This document shows positions 16,069 through 25,159 of a DNA stretch of 40,249 bases, in pieces (position 1 is the stretch's first letter; each line of letters opens with the position of its first letter). The translations under genes were made by a program, and so were the position numbers. The notes under the pieces are model-generated. The model worked only from the letters and a program-made list of their open reading frames with translations. It was not told the origin of the DNA and made no database searches. The stretch covers positions 1-40,249 of the forward strand of contig NZ_LMZQ01000023.1 in assembly GCF_001442625.1 (NCBI RefSeq). Direction: 5' to 3'. The DNA comes from Pedobacter ginsenosidimutans. Its GTDB lineage: Bacteria; Bacteroidota; Bacteroidia; Sphingobacteriales; Sphingobacteriaceae.

Positions 16069-17520
16069 TTAACCCAGACTATTGGTGAATTTCATCCGGA
16101 TACCGCTTTGAAAGTTCTGGATGATTTTGAAAATTTCGATTAATGTTACTTTTTCAATTTTGGTTAAACTATCAATTTCGATAAAGTTGTTGGGTGCAGC
16201 CTGATCATTGATAATCAGATTCGCCTGATGTTTCAATCTCAAGCCCATCAAATAATAATAAGACTGCGAAAGTTCGTTAAACTGCTCTTCGCTAAAGACA
16301 CCAAGTTCTCTTAAGGCCTTTAAACGTTCACCCGTATTCTCTTTTTGGAAAATCCTGTTCTGTAAAGCATAAACCCTTGCCAGATCTACAATAGGGGTCA
16401 TGGCTGTTTTAATATCGAATACTTCTTTTTTATGGATTTTTTGCGTTCTTATATTTCTAAAATAGGTGAGTGGCGGCTCATAGAGTAAGGCATTTTTGGC
16501 CAGGTACACATAGAATTTTTCGATAGGTTTCTGCAGTTCTTCATCAACAAAAGACCGTAAACTTTCCATAATGCTTAAATCGCCATAAATGGCCCTGCAA
16601 TCGAAAAATGCAGCAAATTTTACGGCAGCTTCTGGTAAAGCTTCTTCTATCCAGTTTTTATAATTGTACTTCCAGTGCGATAGCGAATGTGTCCAGTTTG
16701 GATTGGTAGCCATATAGTCACCATCACAGTATACAAAACCAACAAAATTTAATTTATCCGAAACCTGGGTAGCCATATCTAGAAAATAAGAACGTACGGC
16801 AGCTCTTTTATCTTCTCCGGTATCTTCGTAAATAATGGCATTATCCTGATCAGTTTTTAGGCTAAGCTCTTTTCTCCCTTCGCTTCCCAAAACCATAAAT
16901 ACAAATTTTGCAGGTGGCGGACCTAATTTGGCAATTACCTCTTCAATAATTTTAAATGAAATGGTATCGGCAATAGTAGTTACCACTTCGTTTACAATTT
17001 TCGAATGCACGCCTCTAGCTAATAATTGCGATACAATACCTGGTACTTTCTGCCATTTTAATTTTAAATCGCCGGTATTTACAGCAGATTTTACTGATTG
17101 GATAAAAACTAATGGAGATTCTGCCTGCTCACTTAAAAGGCGGTTCCTGCTTAAAAAGCCAACATAATTACCATTATCGTTTACCAATAAATAGCGCGAC
17201 TTTTTGCTGAACATCATCAATATCGCCTCATACACATAAGCATCTGGCGTTATGGTAACAATATTAGTATCCATAACTTCGTCAATCGGCAAATTTGGAC
17301 TCAATTGCTTGGCAATGACATTATCCCTTAAAGTAATATCGGTTACGAAACCCAGATAAACATCCTGATCATTTTTGATAAAGAGGCAACTGGTTTTCTG
17401 TTCTGACATTTTAATTGCAGCCTCGAAAATTGGTGTGCCCGGGCTGCAACTCACTATCTTTTTGAATGTAATGTCTCCAATACGGGCAGTATAAATTTGA
17501 TCGGCTAGTTTATCTTCCAT
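16069..17520 (-). CDS. CBS-domain / DUF294 putative nucleotidyltransferase
   Basis: A 483-residue cytoplasmic protein. Residues of about 12-135 form a CBS pair (likely binding adenine nucleotides). The DUF294 nucleotidyltransferase-like domain follows, with VLGSEGRKELSLKTDQDNA: GS at 212-213 and acidic residues D224 and D226 in the positions of a Pol-beta-type NTase. A DUF294 C-terminal helical domain makes up the rest (about 340-483). The N-terminal cyclic-nucleotide-binding domain seen in some homologues is absent. Its start lies inside the end of the exonuclease gene (11-base overlap), so the two are translationally coupled. The reaction is unknown; a signal-controlled nucleotidylation of a partner is an inference. 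Confidence 0.88.
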   Translation of the reverse strand: MEDKLADQIYTARIGDITFKKIVSCSPGTPIFEAAIKMSEQKTSCLFIKNDQDVYLGFVTDITLRDNVIAKQLSPNLPIDEVMDTNIVTITPDAYVYEAILMMFSKKSRYLLVNDNGNYVGFLSRNRLLSEQAESPLVFIQSVKSAVNTGDLKLKWQKVPGIVSQLLARGVHSKIVNEVVTTIADTISFKIIEEVIAKLGPPPAKFVFMVLGSEGRKELSLKTDQDNAIIYEDTGEDKRAAVRSYFLDMATQVSDKLNFVGFVYCDGDYMATNPNWTHSLSHWKYNYKNWIEEALPEAAVKFAAFFDCRAIYGDLSIMESLRSFVDEELQKPIEKFYVYLAKNALLYEPPLTYFRNIRTQKIHKKEVFDIKTAMTPIVDLARVYALQNRIFQKENTGERLKALRELGVFSEEQFNELSQSYYYLMGLRLKHQANLIINDQAAPNNFIEIDSLTKIEKVTLIEIFKIIQNFQSGIRMKFTNSLG

Positions 17521-18187
17521 AGAAAAATCCCCGTAAAATTCTTTTAAATGAAAATTCTTTTGTCTTTTTCTTTTCCAGGTTAAAAGTATGCTCCTGATGG
17601 TAGGCTGAAGTTAAGGTAATTTTGCCTGTTTTTAAAAGATGAAAGAAAATCTTTGCCGTATTCAGTGTATCAGATAAAGCATTGTGCGTATTTTCGGGTG
17701 CTTCATTAAATAAAATGGTATAAAATTTATCCAGCTTTAAATGACTGATTACCGTATTGGTGATGTAAGGTGCACTTGCCTTCATCGTACAGAAAAAAGC
17801 CAGGTTTTTAAATATATTTTCCTTTCCGATGCGATATAATTCAACATTCACCATATGATAATCAAGCTCAATAAAATGTCCGATCACTAAAGGCTTGTAT
17901 TTTTCTATATCTTCAGAAAACTGCAACATTACTTTTTCTTTGTTTTCGCCATGTGTATGCAGATATTCAGGGGTAATTTTGTGAATTTTTAAGGCTGCTT
18001 TATCAATGATGAAATCTGTGTTTTTGATATAATGATTCTCGCGCTTAATTTCCTGATAAGATTGATCATAAATAATCCAGGCAATTTGGACAATATGAGG
18101 CCAGTTCTTCTCTTTAGAATAAGGCGCCGTCCAATTTTTAGGCAGACCTGAAGTTTCGGTATCAACAACGAGGAAGTATTCTTGCAA
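17510..18187 (-). CDS. DEDDh-family 3'-5' exonuclease
   Basis: A 225-residue DnaQ-like exonuclease. Exo I is FLVVDTETSG (D9, E11), Exo II HFIELDYHMV (D109) and Exo III HNALSDT (H168, D173), so all catalytic residues are present. The start is TTG at 18187 (on the minus strand); going upstream in frame there is a stop codon before any ATG, so a non-AUG start is likely. The C-terminal tail is basic (KKTKEFSFKRILRGFF). In other bacteria a DUF294/CBS protein and a DnaQ-like exonuclease often adjoin acetate-permease genes; no permease is present here. The substrate is unknown. Confidence 0.88.
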   Translation of the reverse strand: MQEYFLVVDTETSGLPKNWTAPYSKEKNWPHIVQIAWIIYDQSYQEIKRENHYIKNTDFIIDKAALKIHKITPEYLHTHGENKEKVMLQFSEDIEKYKPLVIGHFIELDYHMVNVELYRIGKENIFKNLAFFCTMKASAPYITNTVISHLKLDKFYTILFNEAPENTHNALSDTLNTAKIFFHLLKTGKITLTSAYHQEHTFNLEKKKTKEFSFKRILRGFFYGR

Positions 18188-18356
18188 TTTTAAAATGGTT
18201 AGCGTATAAGATTGAACTATTTCAAAGGTAATTATTTAACAATATAAACTGTAATTATTCATATATCCTTTAATAAAGACGATTGTTAAATAAAGTGTTT
18301 TTTATTTGTTAAAGTGAAAGATTAACACTTATTTGGTGCCAAAATTTAATTAAAAT

Positions 18357-19727
18357 ATGCGCTCTCTATTATTTAGCTCCTTAGCCTGTATATTGTGCCT
18401 TAGTTCTGCTTTTGGTCAGGAAAAGCTCGGAGAAAACATGCATTTCAAAAAACTTGATAACGGTTTAGAAGTGCTGGTGGTTGTAGACCGGACAGTGCCG
18501 CTGGTTACCATCGAAATGGCCTGCAGAAATGGTTCTTTTACCGAAACCGCTGAATTTAACGGCTTAAGTCATCTCTACGAACATTTATTCTTTAAGGCTA
18601 ACAAAGATTATCCCGATTTCGAACGTTTAAATTCGAGAATGAACGATCTGGATATCAATTCGAATGCTACTACCCGTGAAGAAGTAGTAAATTATTTTTT
18701 TACGCTTCCTGCTGCTAATTTAAAACCCGGATTAAGTTTAATGAATTCCTCTATCCGTTATCCAAAATTCATAAAAGAAGATATGGCTTTGGAAAATGAA
18801 GTGGTAAATGCTGAATTTACAAGGCACGAATCGAGTCCGATATTTGCTTTGATAGAGGCCAATTCGCGACATATGTGGGGCGCAAATTATTCCCGTAAAA
18901 ACGTAATCGGTAGCCATGAAGTAATTTTATCGGCGACTCCATCAAAAATGGATTCCATTAAAAATAAATATTACTGGCCAAATAATTCTGTTCTGGTAAT
19001 TGCTGGCGATGTTAAAGTTGACGAAGCTTTTAGTTATGTGAATTCAGTTTTTGGAAGCTGGAAACGATCGCCAGTTGATCCTTTTGTGAAATGGCCAATC
19101 CCTGAGTTTAAACCGCTTCAAAAAAACGATTATTATTTTGTAGAATCGAATAAAAGCCCTGTTCCATTTATGCTGTTTAGCTGGCATGGTCCAGATACCA
19201 GGAACGATATTCCAGCCACTTATGCTGCTGATGTTTTTTCTTTCATCGTGAATCAAAACGGTTCTAAAATGAAACAGGCGCTTATTAATTCAGGGTTAGC
19301 CCAACAGGCAGATGTGAATTATTATACGCAAAAATATACCGGCCCAATTAGTTTAATGGTGAGTCCTAATCCGGCAAAAATAAATGAATGTTACCAGGAG
19401 GTGCTGAAGCAAATTTCGCTTTGGGCCAATGAAGATTATTTGTCTGATCTGCAGATTGAAAGAGCCAAAAGGTTATTATCTATAGAACAGGTAGAAAGGA
19501 GAGAGGTTACTTCTGATTATGCACATCTACTTTCCTTCTGGTGGGCTTCAGCATCGATTGATTATTATACGCACTATGAAGAAAATGTAAATAAAGTAAC
19601 AAGAAAGGATTTACTCGATTATGTACGCAAGTATATTAAAGATAAACCTTATTGCGCTGGCATTATGATGGATAAAGCAGGTATGAATGAAGTGAAGCCA
19701 GAAACATTTTTTAAATCACCCAAATAA
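18357..19727 (+). CDS. M16 family zinc peptidase, catalytic subunit
   Basis: A 456-residue exported protein with signal peptide (MRSLLFSSLACILCLSSAFG). The inverted zinc motif is intact: H72-L-Y-E75-H76, and E153 stands exactly at the HxxEHx76E spacing of mitochondrial-processing-peptidase-like enzymes. In its C-terminal half the substrate-binding Arg/Tyr pair typical of the second M16 domain is absent (MKQALINSGLAQQADVNYY). It is therefore likely to need a partner, provided by the next gene 11 bases downstream. The pair is probably periplasmic or lipid-bound and degrades or trims peptides. Confidence 0.9.
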   Translation: MRSLLFSSLACILCLSSAFGQEKLGENMHFKKLDNGLEVLVVVDRTVPLVTIEMACRNGSFTETAEFNGLSHLYEHLFFKANKDYPDFERLNSRMNDLDINSNATTREEVVNYFFTLPAANLKPGLSLMNSSIRYPKFIKEDMALENEVVNAEFTRHESSPIFALIEANSRHMWGANYSRKNVIGSHEVILSATPSKMDSIKNKYYWPNNSVLVIAGDVKVDEAFSYVNSVFGSWKRSPVDPFVKWPIPEFKPLQKNDYYFVESNKSPVPFMLFSWHGPDTRNDIPATYAADVFSFIVNQNGSKMKQALINSGLAQQADVNYYTQKYTGPISLMVSPNPAKINECYQEVLKQISLWANEDYLSDLQIERAKRLLSIEQVERREVTSDYAHLLSFWWASASIDYYTHYEENVNKVTRKDLLDYVRKYIKDKPYCAGIMMDKAGMNEVKPETFFKSPK

Positions 19728-19738
19728 CCTAACGCTCG

Positions 19739-21022
19739 ATGAAAAGATTCATATTTTTTATAAACTTTATCTTAGTTTTTCATATTGCCAACGCGCAAAC
19801 CAAAGCCATTTCATTTGATGTAAATGGTTTAAAGGTGATTTTAAAATCTACCCAGAAGGAAACAGTTAGTATGAGCATGTTTTTTAGAGGTGGTGTAATG
19901 AATTACAACGCTGAAAGAGCTGGAATTGAAAACCTGGCTTTGGCATCTGCTGCTACCTGTGGTACTAAAAATTACAGTGTTGTTGATTATCAGGAGTTGG
20001 CTGATGAATACGGGATTGATATTTCTGGTTCATCTACAACTGATTATGGTACAATTAACATGGATTGCATTTCTAAGTATCTTGATCAGGGCTGGAAGCT
20101 TTTTTCGGATGCTGTAATTAATCCGGCTTTCGATAAAACAGAGTTTCAAACAACTAAAGAACGTATGATTACCGGTATTTATCATAGTCAATCTGATCCT
20201 GAAACAAGAATTGAGCAATTGAGTATGGAAAGCATGTTTAAAGATTCGCCTTACAGTGTTAATCCTTTAGGCACAAGTAAAACTTTAGGCGGTTTTACCG
20301 CTGAGATGGTTAGCAATTATTACCATAACGAATTATTGAACAAGAATAAAATGTTTTTGGTAGTAGCTGGAAACATCACAAAAGAAGAACTGGAAAAGAA
20401 AATTCAGGCTTCTTTTAGTACCCTTAAAGGAAAAGCTTACGCACCACCAGTTTACGATCGTAAAACTTTAACAGGTGAGCATCTGGTAATCGAACAAAGA
20501 GACATTGCGACGAATTACATGAGTTGTATTATGAATGCTCCAACCATGACAAACGCCGATTATTATGCTTTTGTGCTAGCAATTAATGCATTAAGTGGCA
20601 GTATGAATTATGAACTGAGAACTAAACTGGGTTTATCATATGCGCCAGGAGCAATCGTTAAAATACAACAGATTCCATATACCTCTATGTTTGTAAGTAC
20701 CACTCAACCTAAAAAAGCTTTTAAAGCGATGATTACGGTATATAACAATATTAAAGAAGGAAAGTACGGTGAACGTTACCTTGAGGCATTAAAAAAAGAG
20801 CATCGCGATAGATACTACAGGCATCAGGAAAGCGCAAGTTCGATTGTGAAAGATTTAGGCGAAGCTGAAGTGCTTGGCGATTATAGTATCACCGAGAATA
20901 TGGTAGCCAATTTTAACAAGGTAAGCTTGCAGAACATGAAAGATTCTTTCGGAAAATATTTGAAAGGTGCCATTTGGATATACTTAGGCGATGAACAGGT
21001 AGGCAGAGCGGCTTTTCAGTAG
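19739..21022 (+). CDS. M16 family peptidase, non-catalytic partner
   Basis: A 427-residue exported protein with signal peptide (MKRFIFFINFILVFHIANA). It has the M16 fold, but the zinc site is lost: where HxxEH should stand it reads GIENLALASAATCG. The C-terminal half has the Arg/Tyr substrate-binding signature LRTKLGLSYAPGA, which the upstream subunit lacks. This division of labour is established for bacterial M16 heterodimers such as those of Sphingomonas and for mitochondrial processing peptidase. It should form a clamshell heterodimer with the 18357 product. Its transcription ends at the 21031 inverted repeat. Confidence 0.9.
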   Translation: MKRFIFFINFILVFHIANAQTKAISFDVNGLKVILKSTQKETVSMSMFFRGGVMNYNAERAGIENLALASAATCGTKNYSVVDYQELADEYGIDISGSSTTDYGTINMDCISKYLDQGWKLFSDAVINPAFDKTEFQTTKERMITGIYHSQSDPETRIEQLSMESMFKDSPYSVNPLGTSKTLGGFTAEMVSNYYHNELLNKNKMFLVVAGNITKEELEKKIQASFSTLKGKAYAPPVYDRKTLTGEHLVIEQRDIATNYMSCIMNAPTMTNADYYAFVLAINALSGSMNYELRTKLGLSYAPGAIVKIQQIPYTSMFVSTTQPKKAFKAMITVYNNIKEGKYGERYLEALKKEHRDRYYRHQESASSIVKDLGEAEVLGDYSITENMVANFNKVSLQNMKDSFGKYLKGAIWIYLGDEQVGRAAFQ

Positions 21023-21030
21023 CTCTTTTG

Positions 21031-21117
21031 GTCGTCATTTCGAGCGAAGTGCAACGCAGCCGAGAAATCTGTTAGATAGATCTCTCCATTTCGCAGCGCT
21101 TCAGTCGAGATGACGAC
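21031..21117. repeat. Large imperfect inverted repeat (dispersed-type intergenic element)
   Basis: Outer arms 21031-21043 (GTCGTCATTTCGA) and 21105-21117 (TCGAGATGACGAC) pair with one mismatch; inner GAGAAATCT/AGATCTCTC also pair partly. It ends in T5 and lies between convergent genes. The form (GTCATTTCGA...TCGA.ATGAC) is one I associate with dispersed Bacteroidota intergenic repeats. It may also act as terminator. Confidence 0.7.
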
Positions 21118-21131
21118 TTTTTCTATTTGCA

Positions 21132-21869
21132 TTATTTACTAATCAACAAAAAGGCCACAGCAGCTAATACTGAGCCAATTATCGGTCCAACAATTGGTAC
21201 CCAGGCATAACCCCAGTCGCTACTTCCTTTTCCTTTCATTGGGATTAAAAAGTGAATAATCCGGGGGCCCAAATCTCTTGCGGGATTAACAGCATATCCG
21301 GTTGTTCCTCCTAAAGCCAAACCAATTACCCATACTAAAAAAGCTACCGGGATGGCCCCCATTGAACCTAAGCCAATTGGGGTAACCGTTTCTTTAGTAC
21401 CCATACTGGCATCAGTAAAATAAAAGATCACAAAGATTAAAACGAAAGTGCCTATAATTTCTGACACCAAATTTGACGACATATTTCTGATGGCTGGAGC
21501 GGTTGCAAACGGAGCAGCTTTTAAACCTTGATCATCTGTGGCATCGAAATGATCTTTGTAAATAAGCCAGACCAGGAAAGACCCTGTCATTGCACCAGCC
21601 AGTTGTGCAATAATATAAAACGGAACCAATGCCCAGCTAAAGCCTTTTCCGATGGCTAGTCCGAGGGTTACAATTGGATTTAAGTGAGCCCCACTGTAGG
21701 GCCCGGCAACAACAACTCCTACAAATACGGCAAGTGCCCAAGCAGTTGTAATTACAATCCAACCACTATTGTTGCCTTTAGTACCTTTAAGTACTACGTT
21801 AGCCACTACACCATTTCCTAAAAGAATCATTAGTGCAGTACCAATAAATTCTGCGAGATATACATTCAT
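21132..21869 (-). CDS. glpF: MIP family channel, glycerol facilitator
   Basis: A 245-residue membrane protein of six helices and two half-helices. The first pore motif is SGAHLNPIVT (64-66 reads NPI, not NPA) and the second is GYAVNPARDLGPR (195-199). The Asp after NPAR and the Gly-rich second loop are typical of glycerol-conducting aquaglyceroporins rather than water-only channels. It is the last gene of the glpD-glpK-glpF operon, 34 bases after glpK, so glycerol import is the clear role. The Ile in the first NPA box is unusual and could alter pore width. Confidence 0.93.
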   Translation of the reverse strand: MNVYLAEFIGTALMILLGNGVVANVVLKGTKGNNSGWIVITTAWALAVFVGVVVAGPYSGAHLNPIVTLGLAIGKGFSWALVPFYIIAQLAGAMTGSFLVWLIYKDHFDATDDQGLKAAPFATAPAIRNMSSNLVSEIIGTFVLIFVIFYFTDASMGTKETVTPIGLGSMGAIPVAFLVWVIGLALGGTTGYAVNPARDLGPRIIHFLIPMKGKGSSDWGYAWVPIVGPIIGSVLAAVAFLLISK

Positions 21870-21903
21870 ATAATTAAATTCTTATCCGATTAAAATTGTT
21901 CAA

Positions 21904-23394
21904 TTAGTCTTCTGCATTTACCCTGGCCGCCTTTATTGCTCTATTCCAGCCCTTTATTCTTTCCGTATTATCAATTCCCTTCTCAGCAACAAAAGTCTTG
22001 TTGATTTTCCATTGCGAACGGATCTGATCTATACTTTTCCAGAAACCAGTGGCTAATCCGGCAAGGTATGCAGCACCAATAGCAGTAACTTCGGTTACAT
22101 CTGGTCTGATTACTTTACAGTTTAATAGATCGGCCTGAAACTGCATCAGTAAATCATTAGCGGTGGCACCACCATCTACTCTTAATTCGGCAATATTTAC
22201 GCCTGCATCTGCTTCCATGGCTTTCAAAACATCCATGGTTTGGTAGGCAATGCTTTCTAAGGCCGCCCTTGCAATATGCGATTTGTTTGTACCGCGGGTT
22301 AATCCTGTTATGGTGCCACGAGCATGTTGGTCCCAATGTGGAGCACCTAAACCTGCAAAAGCAGGAACAACATAAACCCCATCGGTATCTTTTACTTTTT
22401 TAGCTAAGGTTTCTACGTCTGCCGATTTAGAAATGAGCCCCATTTCATCGCGAAGCCATTGTACCACCGCGCCGCCAATAAAAATACTCCCTTCTAAAGC
22501 GTAATTTACCTCACCATTAATCTGCCAGGCAATAGTGGTTAATAGATTATTGGCTGATATTTTTGGTTTCGACCCGATATTCATCAGCATAAAACAGCCA
22601 GTACCATAGGTGTTTTTTACCATGCCGATTTCGGTGCACATTTGCCCGAATAAAGCAGATTGCTGATCGCCGGCTATACCTGCAATAGGAATTTTTGCTG
22701 CCAGTATGCGTCCTGCGGTTTCACCATACACTTCGCTTGATGATTTTACTTCTGGCAGCATGGCTTTCGGTATCGAAAAAAGTTCAAGCAATTCGTCGTC
22801 CCAGCTTAAGGTGTGGATGTTGTAAAGCATCGTTCTTGATGCATTGCTTACATCGGTTACATGTTTTTCGCCAGCCGTTAATTTCCAGATTAACCAGGTA
22901 TCGATGGTTCCGAAGGCAAGTTTTCCGGCTTCAGCTTTTTCCCTTGCCCCGGCAACATTTTCTAAGATCCACCTGGCCTTAGTAGCAGAGAAATAAGAAT
23001 CTATAATCAGTCCTGTTTTTTCCTGTATTTTATTGGCCAGTCCTTGTGCTTTAATTTCATCGCAATAGGCAGAAGTGCGCCTGTCTTGCCATACAATCGC
23101 GTTGTAAATCGGTTGTCCGGTTTCTTTATCCCAAACCACGGTGGTTTCGCGCTGATTGGTAATGCCAATAGAATCGATATCGCCAACGGTTAAACCTGCT
23201 TTAACAATCACTTCTGTTACGACTGCTAGCTGTGTCGACCAGATTTCCATTGGATCGTGCTCTACCCAGCCTGCTTTTGGATAAATCTGTGTGAATTCTC
23301 GTTGTGCAATGGCAACAATTTCGCCATTGTGATTAAAAATAATTGCTCTCGAACTTGTGGTTCCCTGATCGATAGACAAGATGTATTTACTCAT
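21904..23394 (-). CDS. glpK: Glycerol kinase
   Basis: A 496-residue FGGY-family kinase, of normal length. MSKYILSIDQGTTSSRAIIF carries the phosphate-binding DQGTTSSR, and GIAGDQQSALFGQ, NTYGTGCFMLMN and GLGAPHWDQHARG are the conserved kinase blocks. It phosphorylates glycerol to sn-glycerol-3-phosphate, trapping what GlpF lets in. It lies 14 bases after glpD. Confidence 0.97.
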   Translation of the reverse strand: MSKYILSIDQGTTSSRAIIFNHNGEIVAIAQREFTQIYPKAGWVEHDPMEIWSTQLAVVTEVIVKAGLTVGDIDSIGITNQRETTVVWDKETGQPIYNAIVWQDRRTSAYCDEIKAQGLANKIQEKTGLIIDSYFSATKARWILENVAGAREKAEAGKLAFGTIDTWLIWKLTAGEKHVTDVSNASRTMLYNIHTLSWDDELLELFSIPKAMLPEVKSSSEVYGETAGRILAAKIPIAGIAGDQQSALFGQMCTEIGMVKNTYGTGCFMLMNIGSKPKISANNLLTTIAWQINGEVNYALEGSIFIGGAVVQWLRDEMGLISKSADVETLAKKVKDTDGVYVVPAFAGLGAPHWDQHARGTITGLTRGTNKSHIARAALESIAYQTMDVLKAMEADAGVNIAELRVDGGATANDLLMQFQADLLNCKVIRPDVTEVTAIGAAYLAGLATGFWKSIDQIRSQWKINKTFVAEKGIDNTERIKGWNRAIKAARVNAED

Positions 23395-23408
23395 AATTAG
23401 GAATTTGG

Positions 23409-25001
23409 TTAGTTGGCTAAAGCCGATTCGGTTATTTTAGGTGTAGAATGATAAATATAACCATCGGCTAATTTATTAAAAGTTTCGATTTGGTTAATTT
23501 CCCAGTTTTTATCAGCAGATAATTCTTTGGCCAGGAGCGAAGCTACTCTAGGTGCCATATCTTTGGCTGCCTGTGCGTTAATAAAAAGTATCCTTAGTCT
23601 TCTGCTTAAAATATCTTCTACTGTTTCGGCCATTTCGTTTCGTGCAGACCAAAGCACTTCGGCTTCTGTATAAGGAAATGCAGGATGTAATTTATTGCCA
23701 AGACTTGGATCTTGTACAATTAAAGCTTCAATTTTACTGCGATCCGATCCATAGATAGCCAAATGACTATCCGTAGCAGTGGTTAAACTACCATGTATGC
23801 TTAAATTTTGGGTTACGCATGCTTTCGATTCTAAACCAGCATGCGTGATGGCTAAATTAACCGTTTCTTCTGCCATTCGGCGATAGGTGGTCCATTTACC
23901 ACCGGTAATGGTAATTAATCCTTTTGCAGAAACAATAAGTTTATGGTCTCTGCTAATTTCTTTTGTACTATTTCCATCTCCGTTGGTAGGGGCGGCCAAG
24001 GGGCGTAAACCTGAGAATACACTTAAGATATCTTTTTCCATGGGTTTGCGGTTAAAATAACTCGCCGCTGTACTCATAATAAAATCTACCTCTTCTTTTA
24101 ATGCTCTGGGTTCTAAACTATGTTCGTTTAACGGAGTGTCTGTTGTGCCCACTAGTAAATGTTCGTGCCATGGAACGGCAAATAAAACACGGCCATCAGA
24201 AGTTTTTGGTATCATTAAGGCCGATTCGCTGTTTAAAAAGCTTTTATCTAGCACCACATGTACACCCTGGCTAGGGCGTACCATTTTTTTTGAGTTCGGG
24301 TTATTCATTTGCAGGATATCATCCACAAACACGCCTGTAGCATTAATTATTATTTTGCCAATATATTTAGCCGTTATGCCAGTTATGGTATCTTCTGTTT
24401 CAATGCCTGTAACTGCGTCGCCACTCTTTAATAAGCCGGTTACCTTTGTATAGTTCAATAATGAGGCGCCGTTTTCAATAGCAGTTTGTGCAATGTTTAC
24501 CGCTAAACGGGCGTCATCAAACTTTCCATCATAATATCTGATGCTTCCTTTTAATCCCTTTTCTTTAATGCCAGGCATCATGGCTAAGGTTTCTTTTTTA
24601 GAGAAAAACTTAGATTTGCCGAAGCTATATTTGCCTGCTAACCAATCGTAAAGTGTAAGTCCGGTTAAATATTTTATAACAGAGAACCAATCGTAGCAGG
24701 GAATCAGAAATTCTTCTTTATTTACCAGATGTTTTGCGTTTTGTTGTAATAGCCCACGTTCTTTTAAGGCATGTTTAACTAAACCGATATCTCCTTGTGC
24801 AAGGTAGCGAACACCACCATGCACCAGTTTAGTACTCCGGCTAGACGTTCCTTTAGCAAAATCAGATTGTTCTACCAATAAAGTTTTAAAGCCCCTGCTT
24901 GCAGCATCCAATGCAGTGCCTAAACCTGTGGCACCTCCGCCAATAATGATGAAGTCCCAATTTATGTTTTCTGTTAGATGATGCGGGTGTAATCTTTTCA
25001 T
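23409..25001 (-). CDS. glpD: Glycerol-3-phosphate dehydrogenase (FAD, aerobic type)
   Basis: A 530-residue FAD-linked oxidoreductase. The dinucleotide-binding motif is DFIIIGGGATGLGTALDAAS (residues of about 16-35), followed by the GlpD-typical FAKGTSSRSTKLVHGGVRYL (split across the FAD site). The C-terminal region has the DAO_C-type helical domain. It oxidises G3P to dihydroxyacetone phosphate and feeds electrons to the quinone pool at the inner membrane. It is the first gene of the operon and faces a DeoR-family regulator. Confidence 0.96.
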   Translation of the reverse strand: MKRLHPHHLTENINWDFIIIGGGATGLGTALDAASRGFKTLLVEQSDFAKGTSSRSTKLVHGGVRYLAQGDIGLVKHALKERGLLQQNAKHLVNKEEFLIPCYDWFSVIKYLTGLTLYDWLAGKYSFGKSKFFSKKETLAMMPGIKEKGLKGSIRYYDGKFDDARLAVNIAQTAIENGASLLNYTKVTGLLKSGDAVTGIETEDTITGITAKYIGKIIINATGVFVDDILQMNNPNSKKMVRPSQGVHVVLDKSFLNSESALMIPKTSDGRVLFAVPWHEHLLVGTTDTPLNEHSLEPRALKEEVDFIMSTAASYFNRKPMEKDILSVFSGLRPLAAPTNGDGNSTKEISRDHKLIVSAKGLITITGGKWTTYRRMAEETVNLAITHAGLESKACVTQNLSIHGSLTTATDSHLAIYGSDRSKIEALIVQDPSLGNKLHPAFPYTEAEVLWSARNEMAETVEDILSRRLRILFINAQAAKDMAPRVASLLAKELSADKNWEINQIETFNKLADGYIYHSTPKITESALAN

Positions 25002-25159
25002 TTAGATTTGTAAAAATAATAAAACGAAACAATACGCAATTATAAGAAATCATAATCGAAATAATATAATATGTGTGTTAAAAATTTATTAAATATTTGT
25101 GTAAAATATTTTAAAGAATGTTTTTATTGTTAATTTGCAGCACGCTAATTAAATATACT
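25002..25159. promoter_or_regulatory. Divergent glpD / DeoR-regulator control region
   Basis: An AT-rich stretch between the divergent glpD and regulator starts. Two similar segments, TGTGTTAAAAATTTA (25074-25088) and TGTGTAAAATATTTTA (25098-25113), are in direct orientation 24 bases apart and might be an operator pair. TAATTTG at 25131-25137 is close to a -7 element for the regulator. These are suggestions only. Confidence 0.35.

Noticed and set aside
25118..25159. ATG at 25118 as start of the DeoR-family regulator
   Set aside because: It adds a hydrophobic stretch unlike the family and would place the start upstream of the likely promoter element.
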